Shown: positions 26,339 to 37,754, numbered from the stretch's first letter. The stretch: 64,000 bases of DNA from an uncultured Lactobacillus sp. (GCF_947367125.1 NZ_CANBCQ010000001.1:1-64000), one strand, 5' to 3'. A program made the numbers and translations. The notes: generated from the letters alone by a model not told the origin.

Positions 26339-26352
26339 AATTTTCCTCCGTC

Positions 26353-26450
26353 AAAAAAAGTCTATACCCAGCGCAGAGAGACACCAGGTATAGACTTTCC
26401 CTAGATAATTTAAGCCAATATTTTGTACTTGCGGTCTCTCTGTACCGTTT
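26353..26450 (-). promoter_or_regulatory. PyrR-type transcription attenuator of pyrF-pyrE
   Basis: On the minus strand the leader first forms a hairpin CGGT-acagagag-ACCG (26432-26447), like a PyrR binding loop. An intrinsic terminator with a 12-bp stem 'aaagtctatacc' / 'ggtatagacttt' (26357-26398) and a T run follows just before the pyrF ribosome site. The terminator loop contains 'gtctctctg', complementary to 'cagagagac' of the first hairpin, so the two can pair as an antiterminator. This is the classical PyrR layout. A TTGTTT-17-TAAACT promoter may lie just upstream. Confidence 0.85.
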
Positions 26451-26510
26451 AAAGTCTGATCAAAGTGAAGTTTAACATCTCAAAAACAAAAAAACAAATA
26501 AATTTTTTGC

Positions 26511-26577
26511 TTGGAAAAAATAAAAATCGCGTGTAAAATCATTTTTTGAAAAAATAAAGAATGTCCGTGAGCATTCA
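26511..26577 (+). promoter_or_regulatory. pyrD promoter and PyrR-like hairpin at the ribosome site
   Basis: TTGGAA-17-TAAAAT (26511-26539) is a good promoter. Immediately before the Shine-Dalgarno lies a perfect hairpin GAATG-TCCGTGAG-CATTC (26559-26576). Its loop resembles the PyrR consensus UCCNGNGAG but is one base shorter. No terminator follows, so any control would act on translation initiation. Confidence 0.6.
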
Positions 26578-26591
26578 TTTTGGAGGAAAAA

Positions 26592-27512
26592 ATGGTTAAT
26601 ACACATGTTAAATTACCCGGTTTAGATTTGAAAAATCCGATTATGCCTGCAAGTGGTACTTTTGGCTTCGGCGATGTAGCAGCTAAAGAATTTGATTTAA
26701 ATGAATTAGGAGCAATGGTGATCAAAACAACTACACCACGTGCTACCATGGGTAATCCGCAACCGCAAATTGCGGTGTTAAACGATGGCGTTTTAAATTC
26801 AGTAGGCCTGACTAATCCTGGCGTTGATCAGGTGATCAGTGAAAAATTAACTCCATTAAGGCAGCAGTATCCAGCTTTACCGATTATGGCTAGCGTTGGC
26901 GGCGAAAGTAGGGCAGACTATGTTGAAGTGGCGCAGAAGTTGTCAAATTCTGGCTTGGTTAACGCCTTAGAAATTAATGTTTCTTGCCCTAATGTGGCCC
27001 AAGGCGGCATGAGTTTTGGGGTGCATCCCGAGGTAGTTGAGGAATTGACTAAGCAGATTAAAGCAGTCGTTGATGTGCCAATTTATGTCAAATTAACGCC
27101 TAATGTGACTGATATAACATCGATTGCGCAAGCTGCCGAAAAAGGCGGCGCGGATGGGCTCTCCATGATTAACACTGTTTTGGGGATGCGCATTGATGTG
27201 AAAGCCAGAAGGCCTTTGTTAGGACACAACTTGGGCGGTCTTTCTGGTGAAGCAGTTAAGCCAATTGCAATTAGAATGATTAATCAAGTTTATCAAGCAA
27301 CACACCTGCCAATTATTGGCATGGGCGGAATTGGTTCAATCCAAGATGTAGTTGAATTTATGCTGGCTGGTGCTAGTGCCGTAGCAGTAGGAACGGCGCA
27401 TTTTCAAGACCATCTTGCCGCTAAGGATCTGGCAGAGGATTTACCCCAAGAGCTTGAAAAATTAGGTATTCAAGATATCAATGAATTAGTTGGTCAAGTA
27501 AAATTTAATTAA
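26592..27512 (+). CDS. pyrD: Dihydroorotate dehydrogenase, class 1 (1B-like)
   Basis: A 306-aa FMN enzyme oxidising dihydroorotate to orotate. Signatures are '[14 protein letters not shown]', '[15 protein letters not shown]' with the class-1 catalytic Cys, '[20 protein letters not shown]' and '[20 protein letters not shown]'. The sequence looks like the NAD-linked 1B type, which normally works with the PyrK electron-transfer subunit; no pyrK lies in this cluster. The ATG at 26592 follows 'ggagg', so the TTG start in the track is not used. It is transcribed away from pyrFE and towards pyrR. Confidence 0.94.
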   Translation: MVNTHVKLPGLDLKNPIMPASGTFGFGDVAAKEFDLNELGAMVIKTTTPRATMGNPQPQIAVLNDGVLNSVGLTNPGVDQVISEKLTPLRQQYPALPIMASVGGESRADYVEVAQKLSNSGLVNALEINVSCPNVAQGGMSFGVHPEVVEELTKQIKAVVDVPIYVKLTPNVTDITSIAQAAEKGGADGLSMINTVLGMRIDVKARRPLLGHNLGGLSGEAVKPIAIRMINQVYQATHLPIIGMGGIGSIQDVVEFMLAGASAVAVGTAHFQDHLAAKDLAEDLPQELEKLGIQDINELVGQVKFN

Positions 27513-27515
27513 CGC

Positions 27516-27660
27516 TTGACAATCATTGTCAATTACAGTAACTTTAAAGCAATGAATGTCCTTTAAAATTAGTCCCGTGAGGCTAGCAAGGTAGGCTTAA
27601 ATTTAAGTTTTGACTTTTATGGTGAGCTCCTAGTCTCAAGTGGATTAGGAGCTTTTTTTA
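27516..27660 (+). promoter_or_regulatory. Promoter and PyrR attenuator upstream of pyrR
   Basis: TTGACA-17-TAACTT (27516-27544) starts just after the pyrD stop. The leader holds AGTCCCGTGAGGCT (27571-27584), a full match to the PyrR consensus ARUCCNGNGAGGYU. A terminator with stem 'agctccta' / 'taggagct' (27625-27653) and a T7 run follows, 22 bases before the pyrR ATG. Confidence 0.9.
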
Positions 27661-27681
27661 TGGGCAGATTAGGAGAGAAAA

Positions 27682-28224
27682 ATGGCAAAAGAAATTTGGG
27701 ATGCAATGGCAATGAAGCGTGCCTTAACCCGGATCACTTACGAAATTATTGAACAAAATAAAGGAACCGATGATTTAGTTTTGGTCGGGATTAAGACTCG
27801 CGGCGTTTACTTGGCACAGCGAATTCATGATCGAATCCAAAAACTAGAAGGCGTTGATGTACCGGTTGGTGAATTGGACATCACTTTGTACCGTGATGAC
27901 CGTCATGATGCTAGTTTGAAGCAAGATCCAGTGGTCAACTCTGATCAAGTTGGTGTAGACATTGACGATAAACGCGTTGTGTTAGTCGATGACGTGATCT
28001 ACACCGGCCGAACAATTAGAGCAGCCATGGATGCTTTGATGCATGTGGGACGGCCAGCGTCAATTAGAGTAGCAATTCTAGTTGATCGCGGTCACCGTGA
28101 ATTACCAATCCGCGCTGATTTTGTTGGTAAAAATATTCCAACTTCTGCTGATGAACAAGTTGCAGTTAACGTAATTGAAAAAGACGGCAAAGATTCAGTT
28201 GAATTGAAGGCTTTGCCAAAATAA
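27682..28224 (+). CDS. pyrR: Pyrimidine operon attenuator protein / uracil phosphoribosyltransferase
   Basis: A 180-aa phosphoribosyltransferase-fold regulator. With UMP bound it stabilises the anti-antiterminator hairpin of pyr leaders and so causes termination. The PRPP loop is '[20 protein letters not shown]'; '[15 protein letters not shown]' and '[15 protein letters not shown]' are family motifs. It is preceded by its own attenuator, giving autoregulation, and followed by a second attenuator before pyrB. Confidence 0.97.
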   Translation: MAKEIWDAMAMKRALTRITYEIIEQNKGTDDLVLVGIKTRGVYLAQRIHDRIQKLEGVDVPVGELDITLYRDDRHDASLKQDPVVNSDQVGVDIDDKRVVLVDDVIYTGRTIRAAMDALMHVGRPASIRVAILVDRGHRELPIRADFVGKNIPTSADEQVAVNVIEKDGKDSVELKALPK

Positions 28225-28248
28225 AAAAGAAAATAGTTAAATATCCAA

Positions 28249-28345
28249 CCATTTAATTGACTCCAGAGAGGGCCAGAAGGGTTGATTTCTTTTCGCATAC
28301 GCAAAAAGACTAGCCTGGAGCAATTAAATGCTTCAGGCTTTTTTG
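28249..28345 (+). promoter_or_regulatory. PyrR attenuator between pyrR and pyrB
   Basis: ACTCCAGAGAGGGC resembles the PyrR loop (two departures from consensus). The terminator is 'agcctggagc' / 'gcttcaggct' (28312-28339) with a T run. The upstream segment 'catttaattgactcca' (28250-28265) is complementary, apart from one bulge, to 'tggagcaattaaatg' (28316-28330) in the terminator, forming a clear antiterminator. Confidence 0.9.
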
Positions 28346-28362
28346 TATAGAAAGAACAAACA

Positions 28363-29319
28363 ATGGAAAATTTAAATCTTGTCAGTTTACCACATTTTGT
28401 TAGTGTTGAAGATCTTACTAATGAAGAAGTTGCCGCTTTAATTAAGCGGGCTGAATACTTCAAACAAGGCGGCGCAACACCACGTTTAACTAAGTCAGTT
28501 TATGTTACTAATATGTTTTTTGAAGATTCATCTAGAACACATACTAGCTTTGAAATGGCAGAAAGAAAATTAGGTTTGACAGTCATTCCTTTTGATCCAG
28601 CACATTCATCAGTTAATAAAGGCGAAACCTTATATGATACTTCATTAGTCATGAATGCCTTGGGCGTTGATCTAGAAGTAATCCGTCATTCACAAAATGA
28701 ATACTACGACGATTTGATTAACTTAAAGCCTCACCAACATTTAAACATTGGCGTTATTAATGCTGGTGACGGCAGCGGACAGCACCCTAGTCAATGCATG
28801 TTAGACATGATGACTATTCATGAACATTTTGGTCATTTTAAAGGCTTGAAAGTGGCTATCGTCGGCGACATTACCAATTCGCGCGTAGCTAAAAGTGATA
28901 TGGAGCTTTTGACTAAGTTAGGGGCAAAAGTTTACTTCTCTGGTCCTGACTACTGGTATGACCGAGAATTTGACCAATATGGCAAATACGAAGAACTTGA
29001 TCAATTAGTCCCAGAAATGGATGTGATGATGCTTTTGCGGGTGCAACATGAACGCCATTTGGGTGATCCGAATGAAAAAACTTTTGATGCCAAGGCCTAC
29101 CATGAAAAATACGGAATTAATCACCAGCGCTATGACCAATTAAAAAAGGACACAATTATCATGCATCCCGGTCCAATTAACCATGACGTTGAACTTAGTG
29201 GTGACTTAGTTGAAAGCGACAAGTGCATGTTTGTCCAGCAAATGCAAAATGGCGTCTTCATGCGCATGGCAATGATTGAAGCAGTCTTGCGTGGTAGAAA
29301 GCTTGGAGGTTTAGCATAA
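28363..29319 (+). CDS. pyrB: Aspartate carbamoyltransferase, catalytic chain
   Basis: A 318-aa enzyme joining carbamoyl phosphate and aspartate, the committed step of pyrimidine synthesis. The carbamoyl-phosphate site '[20 protein letters not shown]' and aspartate site '[13 protein letters not shown]' are intact, as is '[17 protein letters not shown]'. There is no regulatory chain gene, as usual in Gram-positives. Its stop overlaps the pyrC ATG by one base. Confidence 0.97.
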   Translation: MENLNLVSLPHFVSVEDLTNEEVAALIKRAEYFKQGGATPRLTKSVYVTNMFFEDSSRTHTSFEMAERKLGLTVIPFDPAHSSVNKGETLYDTSLVMNALGVDLEVIRHSQNEYYDDLINLKPHQHLNIGVINAGDGSGQHPSQCMLDMMTIHEHFGHFKGLKVAIVGDITNSRVAKSDMELLTKLGAKVYFSGPDYWYDREFDQYGKYEELDQLVPEMDVMMLLRVQHERHLGDPNEKTFDAKAYHEKYGINHQRYDQLKKDTIIMHPGPINHDVELSGDLVESDKCMFVQQMQNGVFMRMAMIEAVLRGRKLGGLA

Positions 29320-30596
29320 TGACGACAGCAATCAAGAATGGGATAGTTTACCAGAATGGTCGCTTAATTAAAGCGGATGTTTTGCTTGAAGCAGGAAAAA
29401 TTAAGGCTATCGGGACTAATTTAACTGGGGAGCAAACAATTGATGCAACTGGCAAGTTGGTCAGCCCCGGTTTAGTGGATGTGCATGTTCATTACCGGGA
29501 CCCGGGTCAAACATATAAGGAAGATATCAGAACAGGAAGCGAAGCTGCAGCTCATGGCGGCTTTACCACAGTTGGGGCAATGCCAAATGTGACACCAGTG
29601 CCGAATACGCCAGCTTTAATGAAAAAGATGGTACAAGAAAATCAGGCTAAGGGAATTGTTCATATTTTTCAGTATGGCCCAATTACTAATGGTGAAACCA
29701 CCGACATCATCCCTGATTATGCCGCCTTGAAAAAAGCTGGAGCTTTTGCCCTCAGCAATGATGGTCACGGCGTGCAGACGGCGCAAACCATGTACTTGGC
29801 CATGCAAAAAGCTAAGAAAAATGATTTGATTATTGCTACCCACGCCCAAGATGATTCGCTTTTTAACCACGGCATTGTGAACGAAGGAAGCAAAGCTCAA
29901 GAATTAAATTTGCCACCAGTAACTGAACTAGCAGAAACTACGCAAATTGCGCGCGATTTATTATTAGCACAAAAAACAGGCGTCCATTATCACATTTGTC
30001 ATGTTTCAACTAAGACCAGCGTCGAATTGGTGCGCATGGCTAAAGCGCGCGGAATCAATGTTACTTGTGAAGTTGCGCCGCACCATCTTCTGTTAACCGA
30101 TGAGGACATTCCTAAGGACAACGGCTATTACAAGATGAATCCGCCATTAAGAAGCAAAGAAGATCAAGCGGCCCTCTTGGTTGGCCTGCTAGACGACACA
30201 ATTGATTTGATTGCGACTGATCATGCCCCACATGCTAAGAATGAAAAAGAGGGTGGCATGAAAGAAGCAGCCTTTGGCATTACCGGCAGTGAAACAGCTT
30301 TTTCTAACTTATATACTAAGTTTGTCAAAGAAGAAAAAGTATTTACCTTGGAGCAGTTGTTATCATGGCTAACTGATCAACCAGCTAAAGTCTTTAATTT
30401 GCAAAAAGCTGGAGTACTTGAACCTGGTCGGCCCGCTGACATTGCGGTCTTTGATCTTGATCATGAAACAGAATTAAAAGAAAAAGACTATAAGTCAAAG
30501 GGCGTTAATACCCCATTTACCGGTAGCAAAGTTTACGGGGCGACAGTGATGACAATGGTTGATGGTCAAGTTGTCTATAGAAGAGAGGAAGAATAA
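29319..30596 (+). CDS. pyrC: Dihydroorotase
   Basis: A 425-aa type I zinc amidohydrolase closing carbamoyl aspartate to dihydroorotate. Metal ligands lie in 'GLVDVHVHYRDPGQTYKED' (HxH), later His residues ('THAQDD', 'HYHICHVST') and the catalytic Asp in 'DLIATDHAPHAKNEK'. Starts and stops overlap pyrB and carA, so it is tightly coupled within the operon. Confidence 0.96.
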   Translation: MTTAIKNGIVYQNGRLIKADVLLEAGKIKAIGTNLTGEQTIDATGKLVSPGLVDVHVHYRDPGQTYKEDIRTGSEAAAHGGFTTVGAMPNVTPVPNTPALMKKMVQENQAKGIVHIFQYGPITNGETTDIIPDYAALKKAGAFALSNDGHGVQTAQTMYLAMQKAKKNDLIIATHAQDDSLFNHGIVNEGSKAQELNLPPVTELAETTQIARDLLLAQKTGVHYHICHVSTKTSVELVRMAKARGINVTCEVAPHHLLLTDEDIPKDNGYYKMNPPLRSKEDQAALLVGLLDDTIDLIATDHAPHAKNEKEGGMKEAAFGITGSETAFSNLYTKFVKEEKVFTLEQLLSWLTDQPAKVFNLQKAGVLEPGRPADIAVFDLDHETELKEKDYKSKGVNTPFTGSKVYGATVMTMVDGQVVYRREEE

Positions 30597-31681
30597 TGCG
30601 GTACTTAATCTTAGAAGATGGCAGCGTTTATGCTGGTGAAGGCTTTGGGGCTGACTGCGAGAGTAGTGGTGAAGTTGTTTTTACCACGGGGATGACCGGT
30701 TATCAAGAAGCGATTACTGATCAATCTTATGCCGACCAAATTTTGGTTTTTACTAATCCTTTAATCGGCAACTATGGTATTACTTTAGCAGATTATGAAT
30801 CGCTTGAACCTAGAATTAAGGGCGTGATCTGCCATCAAGTTACCCGCCATCCTGATAATTGGCGCATGCAGACAAGCTTGCCGAAATTTTTGCAACATTT
30901 AAATATTCCTGGCATTCAAGGAATTGATACCCGTGAATTAGTCAAAAAATTGCGGGTTCATGGCACCTTAAGAGGAAAGATTGCTAATTCAAAGCAAAAT
31001 GCTGAAAAGATTGTCGCTGAATTGAAGACTAAGAATGTAACTCAAGGCGTGATTAGTCGCGTATCAACGAAAACACCTTATCCAGTTCCTGGTTCAAAGC
31101 GCAATATTGTGGTGATCGACTTTGGCATTAAGCACAGCATTTTACGTGAATTAGCCCAGCGGGACTGTAACTGCATTGTTTTGCCTTATACTGCTACAGC
31201 AAAAGAAGTATTAAATCTTCATCCCGATGGCGTGCTTTTAAGCAACGGCCCTGGTGATCCGGCAGAAATGGTAGAAGCAACTAAGATGGTCCGTGAAGTA
31301 GAAAAGCAAGTGCCACTCATGGGAATTTGTATGGGCCACCAAGTCTTTGCCTTAGCTAACGGGGCTAAAACTTATAAGATGAAGTTTGGTCACCGCGGTT
31401 TTAATCATCCTGTGCGTGAAATTGCGACCGGTAATATTGGTTTCACCTCGCAAAATCATGGTTATGCCGTTGCCGCAGACTCAATTGATAAGGATAATTT
31501 GATGATTACCCACGTTGAAGTTAATGATGGCACTGTTGAAGGATTGCGGCACAAAAAGTATCCAGCCTTTTCAGTCCAGTTTCACCCGGATGCTACGCCA
31601 GGGCCTCATGATGAGGTTTCATTATTTGATGACTTTATGTCAATGATCGATCAAAGAAAGGAAGAAAAGCGTCATGCCTAA
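30596..31681 (+). CDS. carA: Carbamoyl-phosphate synthase, small (glutaminase) subunit
   Basis: A 361-aa subunit. The N-terminal domain ('[15 protein letters not shown]') is followed by a class I glutamine amidotransferase domain with the nucleophile Cys in '[17 protein letters not shown]' and the His in '[13 protein letters not shown]'. It supplies ammonia to CarB. Location inside the pyr operon marks it as the pyrimidine-dedicated form (pyrAA). The carB ATG lies 8 bases before its end. Confidence 0.96.
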   Translation: MRYLILEDGSVYAGEGFGADCESSGEVVFTTGMTGYQEAITDQSYADQILVFTNPLIGNYGITLADYESLEPRIKGVICHQVTRHPDNWRMQTSLPKFLQHLNIPGIQGIDTRELVKKLRVHGTLRGKIANSKQNAEKIVAELKTKNVTQGVISRVSTKTPYPVPGSKRNIVVIDFGIKHSILRELAQRDCNCIVLPYTATAKEVLNLHPDGVLLSNGPGDPAEMVEATKMVREVEKQVPLMGICMGHQVFALANGAKTYKMKFGHRGFNHPVREIATGNIGFTSQNHGYAVAADSIDKDNLMITHVEVNDGTVEGLRHKKYPAFSVQFHPDATPGPHDEVSLFDDFMSMIDQRKEEKRHA

Positions 31682-34600
31682 AAGAACAGATATTCATAAA
31701 ATTATGGTGATTGGTTCTGGTCCCATTATTATTGGTCAAGCTGCAGAGTTTGATTATTCTGGGACACAAGCATGTTTAGCTTTGCGCGAAGAAGGCTATG
31801 AGGTGGTTTTGGTTAACTCGAACCCAGCTACGATCATGACAGATACGACGATTGCGGATAAGGTCTATCTTGAGCCCTTGACGGTTGAATCAATCTCGAG
31901 AATTATTCGCCAAGAATACCCCGACGCAATTCTGCCAACTTTAGGTGGTCAAGTGGGTCTGAATATGGCCTTAGCTTTAGCAAAAACAGGAATCTTGGAT
32001 GAATTGCAGATTGAGCTGTTAGGTACGAAGCTTTCTTCGATTGAACAAGCAGAAGACCGGGAAAAGTTTAAAGAACTTTGTCAAAAATTGGGTGAACCAA
32101 TTCCACCATCTAAGACAGTTAAGACAGTGGAAGATGCCTTAGCCTTTGGGGATAAAATTGGCTATCCGATCATTGTTCGGCCTGCTTTTACCATGGGCGG
32201 TACTGGCGGCGGTATTTGTCATAATCATGATGAATTAGCCGAGATTGCTAAAAATGGCTTGGAGTTATCGCCAGTAACGGAATGTCTGATTGAAAAATCA
32301 ATCGCTGGTTATAAAGAAATTGAATTTGAAGTAATGCGCGACCGTGATGACAACGCGATGATCGTTTGTTGTATGGAAAACTTTGATCCTGTTGGGATTC
32401 ATACGGGTGATTCGATTGTCTTTTCACCAAGTCAAACTCTGTCAGATAAAGAATATCAAATGTTGCGCGATTGCTCCTTGCGTTTGATTCGGGCATTAAA
32501 GATTGAAGGGGGATGCAATGTGCAGCTGGCCCTTGATCCTAATAGCTTCAACTATGATGTAATTGAAGTTAACCCCAGAGTATCACGCTCATCTGCCTTG
32601 GCTTCAAAGGCAACGGGTTATCCGATTGCCAAAATGGCCGCTAAGATTGCGGTAGGAATGACTTTAGATGAGATCAAGAATCCCGTTACAGGGACAACTT
32701 ATGCGGAATTTGAGCCAGCCTTAGATTATGTTGTCTGCAAGATTCCACGCTGGCCATTTGACAAGTTCCCTAAGGCCAACCGCGTTTTGGGTACGCAAAT
32801 GAAGGCGACGGGTGAAGTAATGGCTATTGGTCGAACTGCCGAAGAAGCCATGCAAAAAGCAGTGCGGTCACTAGAAATCGATGAAAAGGATTTGTACTCA
32901 CCAATTGCCCATCAGGCTAGCGATGACCAATTAGAGCAAAAGCTGGTTAAGGCTCAAGATGATCGTCTCTTTTATTTGGCAGAAGCCTTTAGACGGGGTT
33001 ACAGTTTAGAAGATTTACACGAATTAACTAAGATTAATTTCTATTTCTTGGATATTGTGCAACACCTAGTTGAATTAGAAAAAGAACTTAAAGAAAATAA
33101 AGACGATGTTGATACTTTGCGCCTAGCTAAAAAATACGGCATTAGCGATCCAACGATTGCTTCTTTGTGGGATGAAACTCCCGATCAAGTTCGCGCTTTA
33201 CGTAAAAAGCAGGGCATTATTCCGGTCTATAAAATGGTTGATACTTGTGCGGCTGAATTTGAATCGCAGACACCATACTTTTATTCAACTTATGATGCGG
33301 AAAATGAATCCCACCGAACTGGCAAAAAGTCAGTCATCGTCATTGGCTCAGGTCCAATTAGAATTGGTCAAGGGGTAGAATTCGACTACGCTACCGTACA
33401 TTGCGTTAAAGCTTTACAAAAAATGGGTTATGAAGCTATTGTTATCAACTCTAATCCAGAAACGGTCTCAACCGACTTCTCAATTTCCGATAAGCTATAC
33501 TTTGAACCTCTAACACTAGAAGATGTCTTGAATGTTTGCGATTTGGAAAAGCCAGAGGGTGTGATTGTCCAATTTGGTGGGCAGACTTCAATTAACTTAG
33601 CTCACGGTCTAGAAGAACATGGTGTTAAAATTCTCGGTACAAAAGTAGCTGATCTTAACCGGGCTGAAGACCGCGAACTTTTTGATCAGATTATTAAACA
33701 AATGCACTTGCATCAGCCACAAGGATTAACGGCTATCATCCATGAAGGCGTGCTAGAAGCTGCCGAGCAATTGGGGTATCCTGTCTTAGTTCGGCCAAGT
33801 TATGTCTTAGGTGGTAAAGCCATGGAAATTGTTTATAATAAGGTCGAACTAGAGGAATACTTGCACGACCACGTTGATATTGCAGCCGATCACCCGATCT
33901 TAGTTGATGATTATCTTGATGGGCGTGAATGTGATGTCGACGCAATTAGTGACGGCAAAGAAGTACTTTTGCCAGGAATTATGGAACATATTGAACATGC
34001 CGGAGTGCACTCAGGCGACTCGATGGCGGTTTATCCGCCACAAACCTTCTCTGATGAAGTTAAGGAAAAGATTACGGAAGTTACCAGAAAATTAGCCTTA
34101 GCTTTGAACTGCGTCGGGATTATGAACATTCAATTTATTGTCAGAGAGGGTGAAGTCTATGTGATTGAAGTTAATCCAAGAGCCAGCAGAACCGTGCCTT
34201 TCTTGAGCAAGATTACTGGTATTGAAATGGCACAAGTTGCTACGCGAGTGATTATGGGTGAAAGCTTAGCTGAGCAAGGCTATAGCGATGGTTTAGCGCC
34301 AGAGCCAGAACTGATTTCAGTCAAGGCGCCAGTCTTCTCCTTCAGTAAATTAGCTGATGTCGATTCTTACTTAGGCCCAGAAATGAAGTCTACTGGCGAG
34401 GTAATGGGCAGTGACCATACTTTTGCTAAGGCCCTTTATAAAGCTTTTGCCGGTGCTAAAATGCAATTGCCAGAAAATGGTAATGTTCTTTTGACTATTG
34501 AAGACCGCGACAAGGAAAAGATTTTACCAATTGCCAAAAGATTTGCACGGATTGGTTACCGAATTTTTGCGACTAAGGGAACGGCTGATTTCTTAAAAAA

Positions 34601-34862
34601 GAACGACTTGCATGTAGAACTGGTAACTAAAGTGCACGAAGCTGAGCAAGCTGATAATAACATCTTGAATGAATTGCGTGATGATCAGATTGATTTGGTA
34701 ATTAACACAATGGGGCATGATCTGGAAAAGAATTCCGATGGCTTCATTATTAGACAGATGGCGATTCAGCAAAATGTGCCGCTTTTGACAGCGCTAGACA
34801 CTGCCGATGCACTTCTGACGGCACTAGAAAATAGATCATTTGCGACCGATGCCTTGCAATAG
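31674..34862 (+). CDS. carB: Carbamoyl-phosphate synthase, large subunit
   Basis: A 1062-aa subunit of full length with two homologous ATP-grasp halves: '[20 protein letters not shown]' near residue 12 and '[20 protein letters not shown]' near 556. An allosteric MGS-like domain forms the C-terminus ('[20 protein letters not shown]'). It makes carbamoyl phosphate from bicarbonate, ammonia and two ATP. It is the last gene of the pyr operon. No strong terminator is visible before the IS3 remnant that starts about 60 bases later. Confidence 0.97.
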   Translation: MPKRTDIHKIMVIGSGPIIIGQAAEFDYSGTQACLALREEGYEVVLVNSNPATIMTDTTIADKVYLEPLTVESISRIIRQEYPDAILPTLGGQVGLNMALALAKTGILDELQIELLGTKLSSIEQAEDREKFKELCQKLGEPIPPSKTVKTVEDALAFGDKIGYPIIVRPAFTMGGTGGGICHNHDELAEIAKNGLELSPVTECLIEKSIAGYKEIEFEVMRDRDDNAMIVCCMENFDPVGIHTGDSIVFSPSQTLSDKEYQMLRDCSLRLIRALKIEGGCNVQLALDPNSFNYDVIEVNPRVSRSSALASKATGYPIAKMAAKIAVGMTLDEIKNPVTGTTYAEFEPALDYVVCKIPRWPFDKFPKANRVLGTQMKATGEVMAIGRTAEEAMQKAVRSLEIDEKDLYSPIAHQASDDQLEQKLVKAQDDRLFYLAEAFRRGYSLEDLHELTKINFYFLDIVQHLVELEKELKENKDDVDTLRLAKKYGISDPTIASLWDETPDQVRALRKKQGIIPVYKMVDTCAAEFESQTPYFYSTYDAENESHRTGKKSVIVIGSGPIRIGQGVEFDYATVHCVKALQKMGYEAIVINSNPETVSTDFSISDKLYFEPLTLEDVLNVCDLEKPEGVIVQFGGQTSINLAHGLEEHGVKILGTKVADLNRAEDRELFDQIIKQMHLHQPQGLTAIIHEGVLEAAEQLGYPVLVRPSYVLGGKAMEIVYNKVELEEYLHDHVDIAADHPILVDDYLDGRECDVDAISDGKEVLLPGIMEHIEHAGVHSGDSMAVYPPQTFSDEVKEKITEVTRKLALALNCVGIMNIQFIVREGEVYVIEVNPRASRTVPFLSKITGIEMAQVATRVIMGESLAEQGYSDGLAPEPELISVKAPVFSFSKLADVDSYLGPEMKSTGEVMGSDHTFAKALYKAFAGAKMQLPENGNVLLTIEDRDKEKILPIAKRFARIGYRIFATKGTADFLKKNDLHVELVTKVHEAEQADNNILNELRDDQIDLVINTMGHDLEKNSDGFIIRQMAIQQNVPLLTALDTADALLTALENRSFATDALQ

Positions 34863-34920
34863 AAATAAAAAAGTGAATATCTAAATGAAATAAACTCCGA
34901 GATTTTGATGATCCGTACCG

Positions 34921-36512
34921 TGTCAAGTAGACAGTTAAAATATATAAATAATCAGTTTAATCAGATCGCTATATTATGCGAGCTGATTTTTCTTTTCATC
35001 GATCCTTTTCCAAAAATCTTTATATCGTTTATCTTATTTTATTGGATATGAAATTATATTCCCTGAATTATTCTTAGTTTCCAGTCTTACTTGACCTGCG
35101 GTCTTACCTTTGAAACGTTCTTGAGGATCATAATTAACATAGTATTCAATCGTTGCTTTAAAAGCTGCTTCCATATCTTCATAATTATTTACATTTGGAT
35201 AAAGAATTGCTCTCATTTCTTTGATTAAACCTTGCCAGCCTTCCTTGGTCCATTATCAATACAGCGGCTTACTCGTGACATTGATTGTGACATGCCATGT
35301 TCTTTTAGTTCTTGCAGGAAAGCAGCTCTAGTAAATTGAAATCCTCGATCACTATGAAGCATTGCATGACTATCTGGTTCTCTTTTCCAAGCAGCTGTTA
35401 AGGCAGCGTTAACTAAAGCCACATCATTACGCTTACTTAGAGCATATCCAACAAGAAATCTGTCATATAGATCAAAGATAGTACAGAGATAAATCTTTTG
35501 ATCTGTTCCTGGAACCTTTTCTTCGGTAGTATCAGTACACCATTTTTCATTAGGTTTAGTGGCATTGAAGTCTCTGTGTAGTATATTTTCGGCGGTTTCT
35601 TCCGGTCTAGCTGCTTTATAGCGATAAATCTAGCCTTACTAGTATAGATGCCATTCACACACATCAAGCGAGCCACCGTCCTGCGGTATATTTTGGCTTT
35701 ACCGTCTGTTAGCTCATTGTTTAATGCTAAAGTCATCTTAGGAGAACCGAAGAGACTATTATTACTCTTAGTTATTTCTTTAATACGTTTAAGAAGCTCT
35801 TGATCTCTTAATTCACGTTTACTTGGCTTATGTTTGAGCTATTTGTAGTAGGCCGAACGAGCAGTATGAGTTTGCTTACACATCCATTCAATCGACCACT
35901 TGTATTCCTGATGACATTCTTTGATCAAATTATAAAGAGAGTATCGCTGTTTTGGTATAAGTGCTATTTGTCTTTGTTTTGGCTGTCCAGCAAACACATC
36001 CTTTCTAATTCCTTCACTTTTTTAAGAAGGATATTTGTTGGTCTTTGAGTTTCAGACAGTTCAGATTCTTTTAATCGATGACCACGTTTATCTTCTAAAC
36101 TATTAGCTCCTTGTTCTCTGTGTTTCTTGGACTAGTTATATACTTGCGCATAGCCGCAGTCAAATTTAAGAGCTGTTTCTTTATAGTTCCATTCATGATT
36201 CTTACAGTATTCTACTATCTGCTTTCGTTCTTCTAGGGTTGTCTTTTTTCTCTTAGTCATATAAGCCTCCGGAATAGGATTGTAGTCCTTGAGTTCTTGA
36301 TGACTATTATACTTGATAACCCATTGCTTTAAATTGGTAGGAACTTTGTAGTCCAAACTTATTTGCCAGCTGATTATATGAACCTTCACCATTTAAATAT
36401 TGTTTAACTGCTTTAAGCTTAGCTTCATAGCTAAATTTACTTTTTTCTAGACATATAAAAGGTCCTACTTTCATAGATAGTACAGTTTATATATTTGTAC
36501 TGTCTACTAAAG
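34921..36512 (-). mobile_element. Degraded IS3-family (IS150-group) insertion sequence
   Basis: Transposase genes run on the minus strand. orfA (about 36456-35990) has the IS150-type helix-turn-helix ('KSKFSYEAKLKAVKQYL', 'RKKTTLEERKQIVEYCKNHE') but is broken by a frameshift near 36345 and a TAG in place of Trp after 'YAQVYN' (36132). orfB fragments carry 'TLALNNELTDGKAKIYRRTV', 'HAMLHSDRGFQFTRAAFLQE' with part of the DDE core, and 'RFKGKTAGQVRL' at the end, with several frameshifts. Imperfect terminal repeats 'tagacagt' plus 'atatataaa' occur at both ends (left ~34928, right ~36505), so boundaries are approximate. The element cannot move by itself. Confidence 0.85.
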
Positions 36513-36629
36513 TAGGACTATATCATTTCGAGGGTCACTACATTTGAATGATTTTTTAATTCCGCTGGCAAAACCTCGTTTTTTCTTTTTGCTAGCAAGT
36601 AACTGCCTTGTTTGCAAAATATTAAAGTT

Positions 36630-37690
36630 CATGTCCGAATTTTGGGTTCCATATACCTTCATCGTGCTTTTTCTAAACTTTGCTTACTAGCTATAGTTAA
36701 CCACTTGGTAACTTTAGTTTAATAATATTTTTTTCCTGAATTGTCAAATTAGAAATATATTGCTTGAAGAGTTCTTCTGCTGTTTGATATTGGAGGATTC
36801 GACGATGTTTACGGTTAATGGCATCAGTTGCCTGTTGAACATAAGCAGCTGACTTATCTTTCATGCTTTTGTCCTTAGGGAAAAATTGACGCAGAAGTCC
36901 ATTGCAGTTATCATTTGTGTCTCTTTCCCAAGGAGAATATAGATGAGCAAAGTAGATCTGACAGTGTTTGATTTTAGTCATATCTGCAAACTCAGAACCA
37001 CTGTCAAACGTAATTGAAGGATGCCGATCTATTTCCTTTTGAAGCAATCTTTGACAAGTGTTGGCTCGATAATCAGGTATTTTGATAACAACCTCAAAAT
37101 GAGTGGTTCTTTCAGTCAGTGCTATTAAGGCAGGTTGATTTTTGCGTCTAACGCCTTTGACTAAATCGCCTGATATTGCATATCCAGCAATCCTTGATCA
37201 ATATAACGATGTACAGTGGGCGTGCTAGGACATGGATAACTTGGCATAATCCTGTGAAATTCATCGATGCTGGTGGCATCAAATTTGGCTTTAAAGCGTC
37301 TGCTTAGCATTCTGAAAAAGACGGCATAATGCTTTAGTGGATTACGCTTATAGCAGTTTCTGCGGCGCTTTTCATGATAAATTTGTGCAGTATCAGCGTA
37401 ATAGTGCTCATACAAGACATAGCTGCTATTTCTTTGCAGGATACTGCCTCGTCTAATTTCACGGCTGATAGTTGATTTATGACAGCCTACTTCTTGAGCG
37501 ATAGCAGTGCAGGAGGTTATACCAGAATCAAGCAGAGCTTGAATTTGTCCACGTCGTTCGCTGTTCAATTGATGATAATGCCTGGAAATGCTAGAATTTG
37601 AGTTGGTCAGGAAGATCTTCCTTTCTTGATTTTTTGGTCACTTCAAGTTTAGGTCTTCATGGCTTTTTTGTTTAACACTTAGTGTTGCAC
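36630..37690 (-). mobile_element. Degraded IS30-family insertion sequence
   Basis: The minus strand encodes an IS30 transposase in two frames. 37568-37161 carries the helix-turn-helix 'IAQEVGCHKSTISREIRRG'. 37150-36697 carries the DDE domain ('GDLVKGVRRKNQPALIALTE', 'ITFDSGSEFADM', 'YSPWERDTNDNCNGLLRQFF'). The frame changes near 37165, with a short deletion between the halves. The right end has 'agtgttgcacttcaatttta', typical of IS30 ends. A weakly similar inverted copy ('attaaagttcatgtccga') lies near 36630-36650. Ends are approximate. Confidence 0.82.
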
Positions 37691-37754
37691 TTCAATTTTA
37701 AATCCGGGAATTTCTTACATTAAAAAATAAAGAATGAAAATTATGGATAACGTG

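Noticed and set aside
35830-36048. Plus-strand ORF inside the IS3 element
   Set aside because: Shadow of the decayed transposase with no ribosome site.
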